A DNA stretch of 64,000 bases, from NCBI GenBank assembly GCA_012729785.1, contig JAAYCL010000023.1:1-64000 (forward strand). The letters are read 5' to 3'. Below the pieces are notes generated by a model. It ran no database searches. It was given only the letters and a program-made list of their open reading frames with translations, and had not been told where the DNA came from. Positions within the stretch are counted from its first letter, which is position 1. Every line of letters starts with the position of its first letter. Made by a program: the position numbers and the translations under genes. The stretch is from Chlamydiota bacterium (GTDB lineage: Bacteria > Auribacterota > Tritonobacteria > UBA1439). Below, one piece after another: positions 13,045 to 21,922 of this stretch.

Positions 13045-13782
13045 ATGTCCGTGAACCGGAAGGACGGGCGGAAAAACGACGAGCTTCGGCAGGTGCGGAT
13101 CACGCCGGATTTCGTCAAGTACCCGCTCGGTTCGGTGCTGGTGGAGTTCGGGGACACGAAGATCCTCTGCGCCGCCTCGGCGGACAACGTGCAGCCCCGT
13201 TGGATGCGAGACCAGAAGAGGCCCGGCGGCTGGATCAGCTGCGAGTATTCGATGATGCCGTTCTCCTCCCCGGAGCGGATGGTGCGGGAGTCGACCCGCG
13301 GCAGGATCGGGGGGAGGACGCACGAGATCCAGCGGATGATCGGACGGGCGTTGCGGGCGGTGGTGGATTTGGAGAGCATCGGCCCCCGCACCATCTGGAT
13401 CGACTGCGAGGTGCTCCAGGCGGACGGCGGGACGCGGACCGCCTCCGTGACCGGCAGCTTCGTCGCCCTCCGGCTGGCCCTGCGGAGGATGGCGGCGGAG
13501 GGGCTCCTGGAACGAAACCCGCTGCGCGAGGCGCTTGCTGCGGTGAGCGTCGGCAAGGTGGACGGGGAGATACTGCTCGACCTCGACTACGAGGAGGATT
13601 GCCGCGCCCAGGTCGACATGAACCTCGTCGTCACGGAGAGCGGGCGGTTCATCGAGATCCAGGGCACGGCGGAGACGGAGCCGTTCACGGCGGAGGAGAT
13701 GGCGTCGTTGACGGCGATGGCGCGGTCCGGCATCGCCGCGCTCATCGAAACCCAGAAGCGCGCGCTCGAGGGGCGTTCGTGA
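13045..13782 (+). CDS. rph: Ribonuclease PH
   Basis: Phosphorolytic 3'-5' exoribonuclease that trims tRNA 3' ends. The 245-residue protein (family about 240) shows the RNase PH features: ELRQVRITPDF at the N terminus, EYSMMPFSSPERM, GRTHEIQRMIGRALRAVVDL with the phosphate-binding arginines, ASVTGSFVAL, and DLDYEEDCRAQVDMNLV carrying catalytic acidic residues. It overlaps rdgB by 4 bp (GTGA), a conserved rph-rdgB pairing. The start ATG lies 45 bp after tRNA-Arg, just past a tandem repeat. Confidence 0.96.
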   Translation: MSVNRKDGRKNDELRQVRITPDFVKYPLGSVLVEFGDTKILCAASADNVQPRWMRDQKRPGGWISCEYSMMPFSSPERMVRESTRGRIGGRTHEIQRMIGRALRAVVDLESIGPRTIWIDCEVLQADGGTRTASVTGSFVALRLALRRMAAEGLLERNPLREALAAVSVGKVDGEILLDLDYEEDCRAQVDMNLVVTESGRFIEIQGTAETEPFTAEEMASLTAMARSGIAALIETQKRALEGRS

Positions 13783-14414
13783 ACGAGATCGTGCTCGCGA
13801 CGAACAACCGGGACAAGGTCCGCGAGTTCAAGGAGATGCTCCGGCGTTCCGGGCTCGGACTCGAGGCGCGCTGCCTCGCCGACTTCCCCGGCTCTGCGGC
13901 GGTCCCCGAGGACGGTGAGACGTTCGCCGAGAACGCCGCGAAGAAGGCCCTCGCCGCCGCGCAGGCGACGGGGAAACTCGCCCTCGGCGACGATTCCGGC
14001 ATCGAGGTGGACGCGCTCGCGGGCCGTCCGGGGGTCCGCTCCGCCAGGTTCGCGGGGGAGAACGCCACCGACGAGGACAACAACGAGAAGCTCCTCGCCC
14101 TGCTGCGCGACGTCCCCGAGCGCAGGCGCCAGGCGCGTTTCGTCTGCTGCATCGCCATCGCCGATCCGGAGAAGGTGCTCGACGTCGCGGAGGGGAGCTG
14201 CGCGGGGAGCATCGTGATGAAGCGCCGGGGGAGCGGCGGATTCGGCTACGACCCGCTCTTCCAGCCGCTGGAGTACCACAAGACCTTCGCCGAGCTCCCT
14301 TCGGGCGTCAAGAACAGGATAAGCCACCGCGCCCGGGCGCTCGAGAAGGCGCTGATGATGCTCGAGAAGCATCTGTACAAGACGGAGCGCGATCGGGCGG
14401 GATCCGGCGGTTGA
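13779..14414 (+). CDS. rdgB: XTP/dITP diphosphatase (RdgB/HAM1 family)
   Basis: House-cleaning enzyme that hydrolyses deaminated purine nucleoside triphosphates to monophosphates. The 211-residue protein starts VNEIVLATNNRDKVREF, has ETFAENAAKKA with the metal/phosphate-binding acidic residues, GDDSGIEVDAL, GRPGVRSARFAG, SGGFGYDPLF, and KNRISHRARAL, all diagnostic. GTG start overlaps the rph stop by 4 bp, which indicates translational coupling. The C terminus is about 10 residues longer than usual. Confidence 0.96.
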   Translation: MNEIVLATNNRDKVREFKEMLRRSGLGLEARCLADFPGSAAVPEDGETFAENAAKKALAAAQATGKLALGDDSGIEVDALAGRPGVRSARFAGENATDEDNNEKLLALLRDVPERRRQARFVCCIAIADPEKVLDVAEGSCAGSIVMKRRGSGGFGYDPLFQPLEYHKTFAELPSGVKNRISHRARALEKALMMLEKHLYKTERDRAGSGG

Positions 14415-14509
14415 ACCGTCCCTCTCCGCCCTCCCGTGCCCCGGACGCCTTTCCCGGGCGCGGGCCCGGTCGAAACGGGGCGGACCGGTCTTCGACGGAA
14501 GGAGCTCCG

Positions 14510-15592
14510 GTGCGAACCGACGACCTGACGTTGCTCGCCCTGCGGCTGCGGGAGCCGGTCGAGCAGGCGATGCGGATCCGCTCCGCGACCCTCAGCAGGC
14601 GCGGGATGGTGTTTCGCGGCGCGCTCCTCATGGCGCCGGGGGATGCCGTCGCCTTTCTCAGGGAGCGTCTCGGCGCGATCGGATTCGTCCCCCTGCTCTC
14701 GCGGCGCGGGGAGGAGTGCGAAATCCGCCTGGCCCGCGACGTTGCCCCGCCCCGCGCGAATCCGCTGGTCAATCTTCTGCTGTTCGCCCTCACCGTCTAC
14801 TCGACGCTTCTCGTCGGCGCGGCGAACGCGGGCGTCGACATCGTTGCGCACCCCGGGCGCCTCGCGGCCGGGATCCCCTTCTCCGCGAGTTTGCTCGCCA
14901 TCCTCATCGTGCACGAGTTCGGGCACTTTTTCATGGCCGCGTACCACGGCGTTCGCGCGACGCTCCCGTATTTCATCCCCGCCCCGACCGCGATCGGGAC
15001 GCTCGGGGCGCTGATCAAGACGCAGTCGTTCATCCCCGGCAGGAAGGCCCTGCTCGACATCGGGGTCGCGGGGCCGATCTGCGGCTTCATCGTCGCCCTG
15101 GTCGCGCTCGGCGTCGGCCTGGCGCGCTCGGAGGTGGTCGAGATCGCCCCGCTCCTCAGGGCGGGGAGGGTGGACTACTTCGGCGACTCGCTGGCCGTCT
15201 GGGTGATGACCCTTCTCGTCAAGGGGGGGATCGCCGAAGGACGGGACGTGGTCCTGCATCCTGTCGCGTTCGCCGGGTGGGTGGGGCTGCTCGTGACCGC
15301 GTTCAACCTGATGCCGGTCGGGCAGCTCGACGGGGGGCATATCGCCTACGCGGTCGCGGGGCGCGGCCACTCGTTCATCGCCCGCGTCGCGCTCGCGGCC
15401 CTCCTCGCCCTCGGCTTCCTCTGGCGTCCCTGGTGGATATGGGTGCTCCTCATACTGGCCCTCGGCCCCGGCCACTCCCCGCCGCTGGACGACGTGACGC
15501 CGATCGGCCGCGGGAGGACCTGGATCGCCTTTGCGGCGGCCCTGATTCTCGTGCTATGCTTCGTGCCCGTGCCGATCTCGGCGCGCGGGTGA
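14510..15592 (+). CDS. Site-2 protease family (M50) membrane zinc metalloprotease
   Basis: A 360-residue polytopic protein. After about 80 soluble residues come hydrophobic segments containing the zinc motif HEFGHFF and, further on, NLMPVGQLDGGH with the third metal-ligand aspartate. The remaining membrane segments are near the C terminus. This arrangement resembles cyanobacterial/plastid EGY-type M50 proteases rather than RseP, because no PDZ domain is present. It would cut substrates inside the membrane, perhaps regulatory ones, but no anti-sigma factor is adjacent. GTG start chosen from the GGAAGGAG site 5-6 nt upstream; a TTG at 14411 overlapping the rdgB stop would add a low-complexity stretch. 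Confidence 0.88.
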   Translation: MRTDDLTLLALRLREPVEQAMRIRSATLSRRGMVFRGALLMAPGDAVAFLRERLGAIGFVPLLSRRGEECEIRLARDVAPPRANPLVNLLLFALTVYSTLLVGAANAGVDIVAHPGRLAAGIPFSASLLAILIVHEFGHFFMAAYHGVRATLPYFIPAPTAIGTLGALIKTQSFIPGRKALLDIGVAGPICGFIVALVALGVGLARSEVVEIAPLLRAGRVDYFGDSLAVWVMTLLVKGGIAEGRDVVLHPVAFAGWVGLLVTAFNLMPVGQLDGGHIAYAVAGRGHSFIARVALAALLALGFLWRPWWIWVLLILALGPGHSPPLDDVTPIGRGRTWIAFAAALILVLCFVPVPISARG

Positions 15593-15635
15593 GATGCCGG
15601 ATGCGCGAAACGAGGCGGCGGAAGGAAGAGAGACG

Positions 15636-16865
15636 GTGCCTGCGACACAATTGGACGGGAGCGACGAGCGCTTTCTCGACAAGCTGTGCGCCGGGATGAA
15701 ACCGGCCGAGAGGGCGCGGTGGACGCGGCGCCTCGAAGCGGTCGTCGCGATGCCCAAGGCCGAGCTGCACTGCCACCTCGCCGGATCGATGCGCCCCGGC
15801 ACGCTCAGGGACCTCGCCAGGACCGTTCCGGCCCTCGACTGGAGCTTCTGCGACTCAGGGTACGGCTACTCGGTGAGGAGGCGGATCGCGGAAGGGGACC
15901 CGGCGGAGGTCACGCGGCTGCTCGAGTACCGCAAGACCGGCGGCAGCCTCTCCGACTACATGCTCGCCTACTCGCTGCCCAAGACCGTGCTCGCCACCGA
16001 GGAGGCGCTCGAACGGGTGACCTGCGAGGTGTGCGAGGACGCCTTCCGCGAGCGGATACGCTACCTCGAGATCCGGTGCAACCCCCGGATGCTCACCGGG
16101 GCGATCAAGATCAAGCCGTATCTCAAGGCGCTCGGGCGCGGGCTCGACCGCGCCCGTGACCGCCATCCCGACCTCGAGGCCGTCCTCCTCATCTCCCTGG
16201 TGAAGGACTACAGCGCGGAGGTGGTGGAGGAGATCGTGTCGGAGATGCTCGACGCGGCCTCGAGCCCCTCCCTTCGGGGGAAGATCGGCGGGGTGGACAG
16301 CGCGGGAAACGAGATAGGCTTCTGCATCGCCCGGCACGCCAAGGCGTTTGCGATGGCGCACAGTGCGGGGCTGGCGGTCGTCTGCCATGCGGGGGAGGCG
16401 TTCGCCGCGCTCGAGGACGGGGTCGCGATGATCGAGGACGCCGTGGAGATCCTGAAGGCGAAGAGGATCGGGCACGGCCTCGCCGCGGGGCTGGATGCGC
16501 GCCGCCTGGGCGGTACGGTCGATCTCAACGGCCGGCGCTACACCGAGGCGCGCCTGGAGCGGCTGGCCGCCCGGCAGCGCGCCCTGCGCGCGAAACTGCG
16601 GAATGACGACGTCCTCGTGGAGGTGTGCCCCTCGAGCAATCTGCACACGGGCAACGTCGCCACCCTCGAAGAGCACCCGCTACGCCGTTTCCTCGCCGAC
16701 GGCGTCCCCGTGGCCATCTGCACCGACAACCGCTGGATCTCCCACACGAAGCTGAGCTGGGAGATCGTCCGGATGGCGCGCGCCCTGGCGCTCGACGAGT
16801 CGGCGATCCGGCGGGTCGTCTCGTCCCCGTTCCGGTACCGCCTCCCCGATCTCGCCCGTCCATGA
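15636..16865 (+). CDS. Adenosine deaminase family metal-dependent hydrolase
   Basis: Deaminates adenosine or a related purine nucleoside. The barrel carries the zinc motif AELHCHLAGSM, VVCHAGEA, RIGHGLAAG, CPSSNLHTG, and CTDNRWIS containing the zinc-ligand aspartate. In classical adenosine deaminases the last motif is TDDP; here the second acid is Asn, a form I believe also occurs in some actinobacterial homologues, so substrate range is open. The 409-residue length is larger than the usual 330-350 because of an N-terminal extension of about 35 residues and a GTVDLNGRRY insertion. GTG at 15636 follows AAGGAAGAG with good spacing; ATG at 15594 is the alternative. Confidence 0.85.
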   Translation: MPATQLDGSDERFLDKLCAGMKPAERARWTRRLEAVVAMPKAELHCHLAGSMRPGTLRDLARTVPALDWSFCDSGYGYSVRRRIAEGDPAEVTRLLEYRKTGGSLSDYMLAYSLPKTVLATEEALERVTCEVCEDAFRERIRYLEIRCNPRMLTGAIKIKPYLKALGRGLDRARDRHPDLEAVLLISLVKDYSAEVVEEIVSEMLDAASSPSLRGKIGGVDSAGNEIGFCIARHAKAFAMAHSAGLAVVCHAGEAFAALEDGVAMIEDAVEILKAKRIGHGLAAGLDARRLGGTVDLNGRRYTEARLERLAARQRALRAKLRNDDVLVEVCPSSNLHTGNVATLEEHPLRRFLADGVPVAICTDNRWISHTKLSWEIVRMARALALDESAIRRVVSSPFRYRLPDLARP

Positions 16866-16899
16866 CGCGAGGGTGGCGAAACGGAGGCGGCGCCCCCCC

Positions 16900-18990
16900 T
16901 CACCGGTAGAGATAGAGATCCTTCTCCTTGTACTCCCTGATCTTGAGCCGCGGGTACGCGTACACCCCGTCGTCGCCTATGGTGCCGCGCAGTTCGATCG
17001 GGATCTTGCCCCCGGCGTAGCCGCCCTTCTCCCGGAGGCCGCTGCGGTACTTCGCCTCCTCCGCGAACGCCATCAGCCGGCGGTAGGTGGCGTAGTCGAG
17101 GTCGATCGTCTCCTCGCGCTCCCCCTTCCCGTCGAGGTGGATGAGGGTGATCGTGCCGCGCTGCGTCGAGACGATCCCTTTCGGGGAGAGCTCGCCGTTG
17201 TCCGGGTCGCCGTCGAGCAGGTGCGGCCCCAGATGCAGCGCGGTCATCGAGAAGACGATCGGATCCTCGCTGAGGGTCTGTTTGTCGAGGGAGAAGACCG
17301 GCTCCCGGGACTTCTCGAGGACGGCGAGACGCTCGAGCGCCTTGGGCGCCGCCGCGGTCCCCGGATAGTCGTCGAGGACGGTCTCGTAGCAGCGGATCTT
17401 CTCCTCGGCGCTGTCCGTCGCCTCCGCGAACTCGAGGTACTGCGCGGCCGCCTTCTCCCGCAGCTTCACGAGCCGCCCCTCGGAGAGCTTGCCGCTTCTC
17501 TCGTAGTGGTATACGGCCTTGGCCAGGTTCTGCCGGCGTGCGTAGGCGCGGCCGAGCTTCAGATGGACGTCGGGGGCCTCCGGGGAGTCCGGATAGCGGC
17601 GCAGGAAGGCGACCCCGCGGTCGATGATCTCCCCCTCGGAGACAGGGGTGCGCAGGACCGAGCTCGCGCCGCGGATGCCGAGAGCGAGGAGGTTGAACGT
17701 CCCCATGCTCCCGAGCGCCTGGAGACCCTGGGTGATGAAGCGGGAGGTGCCGAGGATGACGTTCGACTTCACGAACCCGTCCCCCAGCGCGATGTATTTC
17801 GCGGTCTCCTTATGGTGCTGCATCCGCGAGCGCTCGAACGCCCGCTGCGGGTTGTACCCCTCGTCGGCGAGGAACGCCGCGGCGCGCCTTCCGATATGGG
17901 TCTGTTCGTCGCGTTCCGCGAGCTCCCGCATCAGGGAGATCGCCCTGTCGTGCGCCCCCTTCATGTCGTGGGCGACGGCGATCGCGTAGCGGGCGGAGGG
18001 GGCGTAGGGGCTCTGCGGGTGGCGCGCGAGGAACTCCTCCGCCTCGAAGATCAGCGTCTCCGGGACGCCGTCGGCGGCGGCGTAGAGGACGCGTGCGTAG
18101 GCGCGCTCGTCCTCCCCGGGCGGAAATGCGCCCGCCTTGTCGGCGGGCTCGAGGGTTCCGCGCTTGAGCGCGTTCAGTTCCGCCTCGAGTTCCCGGGCGC
18201 GGGCGAGCCCCTTCGCCGCCGCGTCGTCGCCGGGCGCGTAGGCGAGCGCGTTCTTGAAATGCTGCTGCGACTGCCAGTAGTTCCCTTTCGCCAGCTCCTC
18301 CTGGGCGAGGGCGAGCTCGCGGGAGCGGGCCGTCTCGAGGCGCTTGCGGTCGAGGCGGGTCACGCGCCGCCGCAGGAGTTCCGCCTTGTCGCTGTCGGGG
18401 TACTTGTCGAGAAACCGCCGGTAGAGGACGAGGGCCTTCTTCTCCTCGACGCTGAGTTCGGTGAGCTTCCCCGCGTTGAGGGCCGTCGCCATCCCGGCGT
18501 CGATCATCGCCGGGAAGTAGCCGACCGCGAGGAGGCTCAGGGGGCGCACGAAGGTGTTGAAGATGAAGGCGAACCGGTTGTACCGGTCGGCGCGCAGTAG
18601 GGCGTCCGCGCTGCGCGCCTCGTCGCCGAGGCGGTGCTCGATCCGCCCGCGGAGATCCGCGTCCGGCGTCTCCCCGAGGAGACTGCGCTGGGCCCTGACG
18701 AACTCGTCGGGATCGGCGATGGTGCTCATCGAGAGGTCCAGCACGTTGTCGCTCAGGCCCGTGGTGGGGGCGTTTCGCGCATCGAGGAAGTCGTCCATCC
18801 CCTTGAAGAAGAGGTACTCCTTCTCGAGCGCATCGGCGTCGCCGAGGTAGGCGAAGGCGATCGCGCGTTCGACGTGCCGCTCGATGCCGGAGGAGGAGTC
18901 GGTCCCCGCCGCGGCGGCGGGCTCCCCCTCCGCCCGAGCCGCGCCGGAGAGCGCCGAGAGGAGCGCAAGGACGCCGATCGCCCGTTTCAT
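16900..18990 (-). CDS. Exported TPR-like protein, 696 residues
   Basis: A Sec-type signal peptide (MKRAIGVLALLSALSGAARA) is followed by helical repeats: segments such as FLDKYPDSDKAELLRRR, NYWQSQQHFKNALAYAPGDD, FLRRYPDSPEAPDVHLKLGRAYARR and YETVLDDYPGTAAAPKALERLAVLE resemble tetratricopeptide repeats of the YbgF/BamD-like type. A hydrophobic helix pair lies at about 130-155 and near 430. The C-terminal 110 residues are non-repetitive and rich in charged strands. Probably a periplasmic or outer-membrane scaffold. The ATG overlaps the stop of the upstream lipoprotein gene (ATGA), so both are one operon. Function unknown. Confidence 0.75.
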   Translation of the reverse strand: MKRAIGVLALLSALSGAARAEGEPAAAAGTDSSSGIERHVERAIAFAYLGDADALEKEYLFFKGMDDFLDARNAPTTGLSDNVLDLSMSTIADPDEFVRAQRSLLGETPDADLRGRIEHRLGDEARSADALLRADRYNRFAFIFNTFVRPLSLLAVGYFPAMIDAGMATALNAGKLTELSVEEKKALVLYRRFLDKYPDSDKAELLRRRVTRLDRKRLETARSRELALAQEELAKGNYWQSQQHFKNALAYAPGDDAAAKGLARARELEAELNALKRGTLEPADKAGAFPPGEDERAYARVLYAAADGVPETLIFEAEEFLARHPQSPYAPSARYAIAVAHDMKGAHDRAISLMRELAERDEQTHIGRRAAAFLADEGYNPQRAFERSRMQHHKETAKYIALGDGFVKSNVILGTSRFITQGLQALGSMGTFNLLALGIRGASSVLRTPVSEGEIIDRGVAFLRRYPDSPEAPDVHLKLGRAYARRQNLAKAVYHYERSGKLSEGRLVKLREKAAAQYLEFAEATDSAEEKIRCYETVLDDYPGTAAAPKALERLAVLEKSREPVFSLDKQTLSEDPIVFSMTALHLGPHLLDGDPDNGELSPKGIVSTQRGTITLIHLDGKGEREETIDLDYATYRRLMAFAEEAKYRSGLREKGGYAGGKIPIELRGTIGDDGVYAYPRLKIREYKEKDLYLYR

Positions 18991-19952
18991 TCGCTCTCGC
19001 CCTGGATCCTCGCCACGTAGGCGTTGAACGACTGGAGCTTGCCGAGGGCCTGCACCTTCTCCTCGGCGCCGTCCTTCTGCGCCACGAGGCTGTAGAGGCG
19101 TATGGCCGCGTCGGCGGATTTGTTGAAGGCCGACATGTCGAAGTCGAGGCTGCGCGGGTCCTTCTCCTGCGCGTACCGTTTGGCGAGCAGGGCGCAGAAG
19201 TCGGCCCAGTTGAGGTAATGGATGTTGATATTCTTGCTCGCGGCGTGCTTCACGGTGAGCTGGCGGTGCAGGGTGAGCGCGCTCTCGGCCCCGTTGCGGA
19301 CGATGAGGTAGTTCTGGGCGACGAACTCGGCGAGGTGCTGCTCGGCCTTCTCCTCCTCCTCGAGGGCGAGCCATTCGTACGGGGTGCCCCGGACCTCCTC
19401 GATGAGCCGCCGCCACCGGTCGAGCCTGAACTCCATCTCGGTCAAATAGTCGCCGACGTTGTTCTTCTCTATCCGGTAGCCGGCAAGATCGTTGAATTTG
19501 GCCAGGACCGGCAGCTTCGCCTGCGCGCGCTCCCTGAGCGGGGAGTCGCTTTCGGCGACCTGTCTGAACGCGCCGAGGGCGCCATCGTAGTCGTGGAGCC
19601 GTTCCATGCAGAGGCCCTTCAGGAACGCCACGGTGTCGGGCATCCGCCGGGGGTAGACCTTCTCGAAGTTCATCAAGCGGATGAGGCTCGCCTTGTGCAG
19701 GTTCTGTCCGCTCGGGTCGCGGGGCGCGGCGAAACGGTAGGTGTTGTCGTGCGCGTGCCGCTGGATGTCGCTCGCGATCTCGAGGAGGTTCTCGTACGGT
19801 TCGTAGCGGCCATCGGCGACCGGCCGGCGGTCGCGCGCGCATCCCGGCAGCGCCGCCGCCACGAGGGCGGCGAGGAGGCACGCGGCCGTCCCCCGCCGCG
19901 GATGCGGCGGGGATCGAAGGGGGACCGCGGGGGCGATGCGGGGAACGGCCAT
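18987..19952 (-). CDS. Putative exported lipoprotein with helical repeats
   Basis: The N terminus has basic residues, a hydrophobic core (ACLLAALVAAALPG) and a cysteine followed by ARDRR, consistent with a lipoprotein signal although Pro precedes the Gly-Cys. The body (about 320 residues) is helical with a possible TPR near FLKGLCMERLHDYDGALGAFRQV. No enzymatic motif is seen. Start placed at the ATG at 19952, just downstream of a TACAAT element; the in-frame ATG at 19967 overlaps that element. The gene overlaps the next exported TPR-like protein by four bases, so the pair probably acts together at the envelope. Confidence 0.7.
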   Translation of the reverse strand: MAVPRIAPAVPLRSPPHPRRGTAACLLAALVAAALPGCARDRRPVADGRYEPYENLLEIASDIQRHAHDNTYRFAAPRDPSGQNLHKASLIRLMNFEKVYPRRMPDTVAFLKGLCMERLHDYDGALGAFRQVAESDSPLRERAQAKLPVLAKFNDLAGYRIEKNNVGDYLTEMEFRLDRWRRLIEEVRGTPYEWLALEEEEKAEQHLAEFVAQNYLIVRNGAESALTLHRQLTVKHAASKNINIHYLNWADFCALLAKRYAQEKDPRSLDFDMSAFNKSADAAIRLYSLVAQKDGAEEKVQALGKLQSFNAYVARIQGESE

Positions 19953-19965
19953 TTTCAGTGCACCC

Positions 19966-19996
19966 ATTGTAGCGCATCGCCGGGGGGGGCGGCAAG
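19966..19996 (-). promoter_or_regulatory. Putative sigma70 promoter of the TPR/lipoprotein operon
   Basis: On the minus strand TTGCCG and TACAAT (19971-19966) are separated by 18 nt. The expected transcription start falls about 7 nt before the ATG at 19952, implying a very short or leaderless transcript. Confidence 0.45.
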
Positions 19997-20132
19997 GCCG
20001 CCTCGCGTCCGGCCGCGAACCTCTTTCCCTGGCGCCGTTTCCGCGGAATCGGCTATACTGAACGGACAGGCGCCCCGCGGCGGCCGCGGCCGACGACGGC
20101 GCGAAGGGGGCGGCGGGGGGGAGGAGGGGACG

Positions 20133-21917
20133 ATGAAGACCGGCGAGGGGCGCGTGCTGGTCGTGGACGACGACAAGGCCCTGCGCGACATCCTGTCCCG
20201 CGCCCTCGCGAGCCACGGCCGGCGGGTGCGCTGCGCCGCGGGGGGGGAGGAAGCCCGCCGCGAGATGCGGGAACCGTTCGACGTCGTCCTTGTGGACCTG
20301 GTCCTCCCCGGCGAGAGCGGCATCGACCTCCTGCACTGGATCAGGAGGACGTCCCCGTCCACGGAGGTCATCGTCATCACGGGGCACGCGACGGTCGAGA
20401 CGGCGATCCGGGCGATCGAGTACGGGGCGTTCGACTACATCCAGAAGCCGTTCGACCTCAGGGAGATATCCCATACCGTCTCGCGCGCCGCGGAGAAGAA
20501 CAGGCTCCGGGCCGAGAACGAACGGCTCATCGCCGAGCTCAAGGAGTCAAGGGGGCGCCTCGAGGAGTCCGCCCGCGGGCTCGAGGAGACGGTGCGCCGG
20601 CGGACGGCCGATCTGGGGGCCGCGCGCGAGGAGACCGAGAAGAAGGCCCGGCAGCTCGCCATCATCAATGAGATCTCCAACGCCCTGACATCGAGCCTCG
20701 AACTGGAGGAGGTCCTCCGGATCGTGGTGCGCGAGATCAAGAAGCTGATCCAGTTCGACCGTTTGAGCATCGCGATGCTCAACGAAACCCGCACGCACAG
20801 CCGGGTATACTTCATGGAGCCGCCGATGGAGGGGATGCAGGGGGCCGTCTTCCCCCTGGACGGCACCGGGATCAGGTGGGTCGCGGGAGAGAAGCGGCCG
20901 CTCATCCGGGGGCGTCTCCAGGGGGAGGCATCCTTCGCCGAGGACGAGTTCATCCAAACGACCGGGATGCGGTCGGGGATCGTCGTGCCCCTTCTGTACC
21001 GGGGCGAGGTGACCGGGACGCTGAACCTGGGGAGCGCCGCGGAGGCCGCCTATGCGCGGGGCCACGAGGAGATACTGCAGCAGATCGGCGGGCAGATCGC
21101 CATCGCGCTCGAGAACGCCCGCCTCTACCGGGAGCTGAAGCGGTACAGCGACACGCTGGAGCAGAGGGTCGACGAGCGGACCGCGGCGCTCCGGAGGAAC
21201 CTGAAGGAGCTCGAGGAGGCGCAGCGGAACCTCGTCCAGTCGGAGAAGCTCGCCGCCACCTCCAAGCTCGTCGCCGGGGTGGCGCACGAGATCAGGAATC
21301 CGCTCAACTCGATGTCGTTCGCCACGGCGAACATCCAGAGGGCCCTCACCCTCGGAGAGATCTCCCGCGTCCGCGAACTGTGCGGCGAGAGCATCGGCAT
21401 CCTCAGGTCGGATATCGCCCGCCTGAAGGATATGGTCGACAAGTTCATGGCGTTCACCAAGCCGGCGGCCATTACCCTCGAGGAGACCGACCTGAACGAA
21501 CTCGCCGCCAACGTGGTGCGCGGGGTGCGGGAGATGTTCGCGGAGGCGGGGATCGAGCTCCGGGAGGGGTACGGGGACGGCATGCCGCGGTTGAGGGTGG
21601 AGCGGGACGCGTTCCACCATACGATCCTCAATCTGCTTCTGAACGCCCGCGACGCGACGCCGCGGGGGGGGCACGTCGCCGTGCGGACCCGGTCTGACAA
21701 GGATCGCGTGGTCGTCGAGGTCGAGGACGACGGCTGCGGCATCCCCGCCGAGATCAGGGACAAGATCTTCGACATCTTTTTCACCACGAAGGCGGAGGGG
21801 GCGGGGCTGGGGCTCTCGCAGGTGTACCGCACCGTCGAGAGCCACAGGGGGACGATCGCGCTGGCAGGCGGGGCCGGGAGCGGGACCGTCTTCACGATCT
21901 CGCTCCCGCGGGACTAG
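20133..21917 (+). CDS. Hybrid sensor protein: receiver, GAF and histidine kinase domains
   Basis: A soluble 594-residue signalling protein with unusual order. Residues 1-125 form a receiver domain (acidic VDDD, phospho-acceptor Asp55 in VLVDLVLPGE, Lys of QKPFD). A coiled coil (about 130-180) leads to a GAF domain (about 190-340), a second coiled coil, then a HisKA domain with His385 in GVAHEIRNPLNS and an HATPase domain with NLLLNARDA, DDGCGIP and GAGLGLS. No membrane segment is present, so it senses a cytosolic signal or is itself controlled by phosphorylation. The ATG has a strong GAGGAGGGG site. The NtrC-type partner starts 5 bp downstream. Confidence 0.9.
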   Translation: MKTGEGRVLVVDDDKALRDILSRALASHGRRVRCAAGGEEARREMREPFDVVLVDLVLPGESGIDLLHWIRRTSPSTEVIVITGHATVETAIRAIEYGAFDYIQKPFDLREISHTVSRAAEKNRLRAENERLIAELKESRGRLEESARGLEETVRRRTADLGAAREETEKKARQLAIINEISNALTSSLELEEVLRIVVREIKKLIQFDRLSIAMLNETRTHSRVYFMEPPMEGMQGAVFPLDGTGIRWVAGEKRPLIRGRLQGEASFAEDEFIQTTGMRSGIVVPLLYRGEVTGTLNLGSAAEAAYARGHEEILQQIGGQIAIALENARLYRELKRYSDTLEQRVDERTAALRRNLKELEEAQRNLVQSEKLAATSKLVAGVAHEIRNPLNSMSFATANIQRALTLGEISRVRELCGESIGILRSDIARLKDMVDKFMAFTKPAAITLEETDLNELAANVVRGVREMFAEAGIELREGYGDGMPRLRVERDAFHHTILNLLLNARDATPRGGHVAVRTRSDKDRVVVEVEDDGCGIPAEIRDKIFDIFFTTKAEGAGLGLSQVYRTVESHRGTIALAGGAGSGTVFTISLPRD

Positions 21918-21922
21918 AACCG

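Noticed and set aside
16873-18600. 575-residue plus-strand ORF opposite the TPR-like gene
   Set aside because: Composition is a Glu/Arg/Val/Leu mirror of the minus-strand coding sequence, with no start signal, while the minus-strand frame has a signal peptide and repeats.
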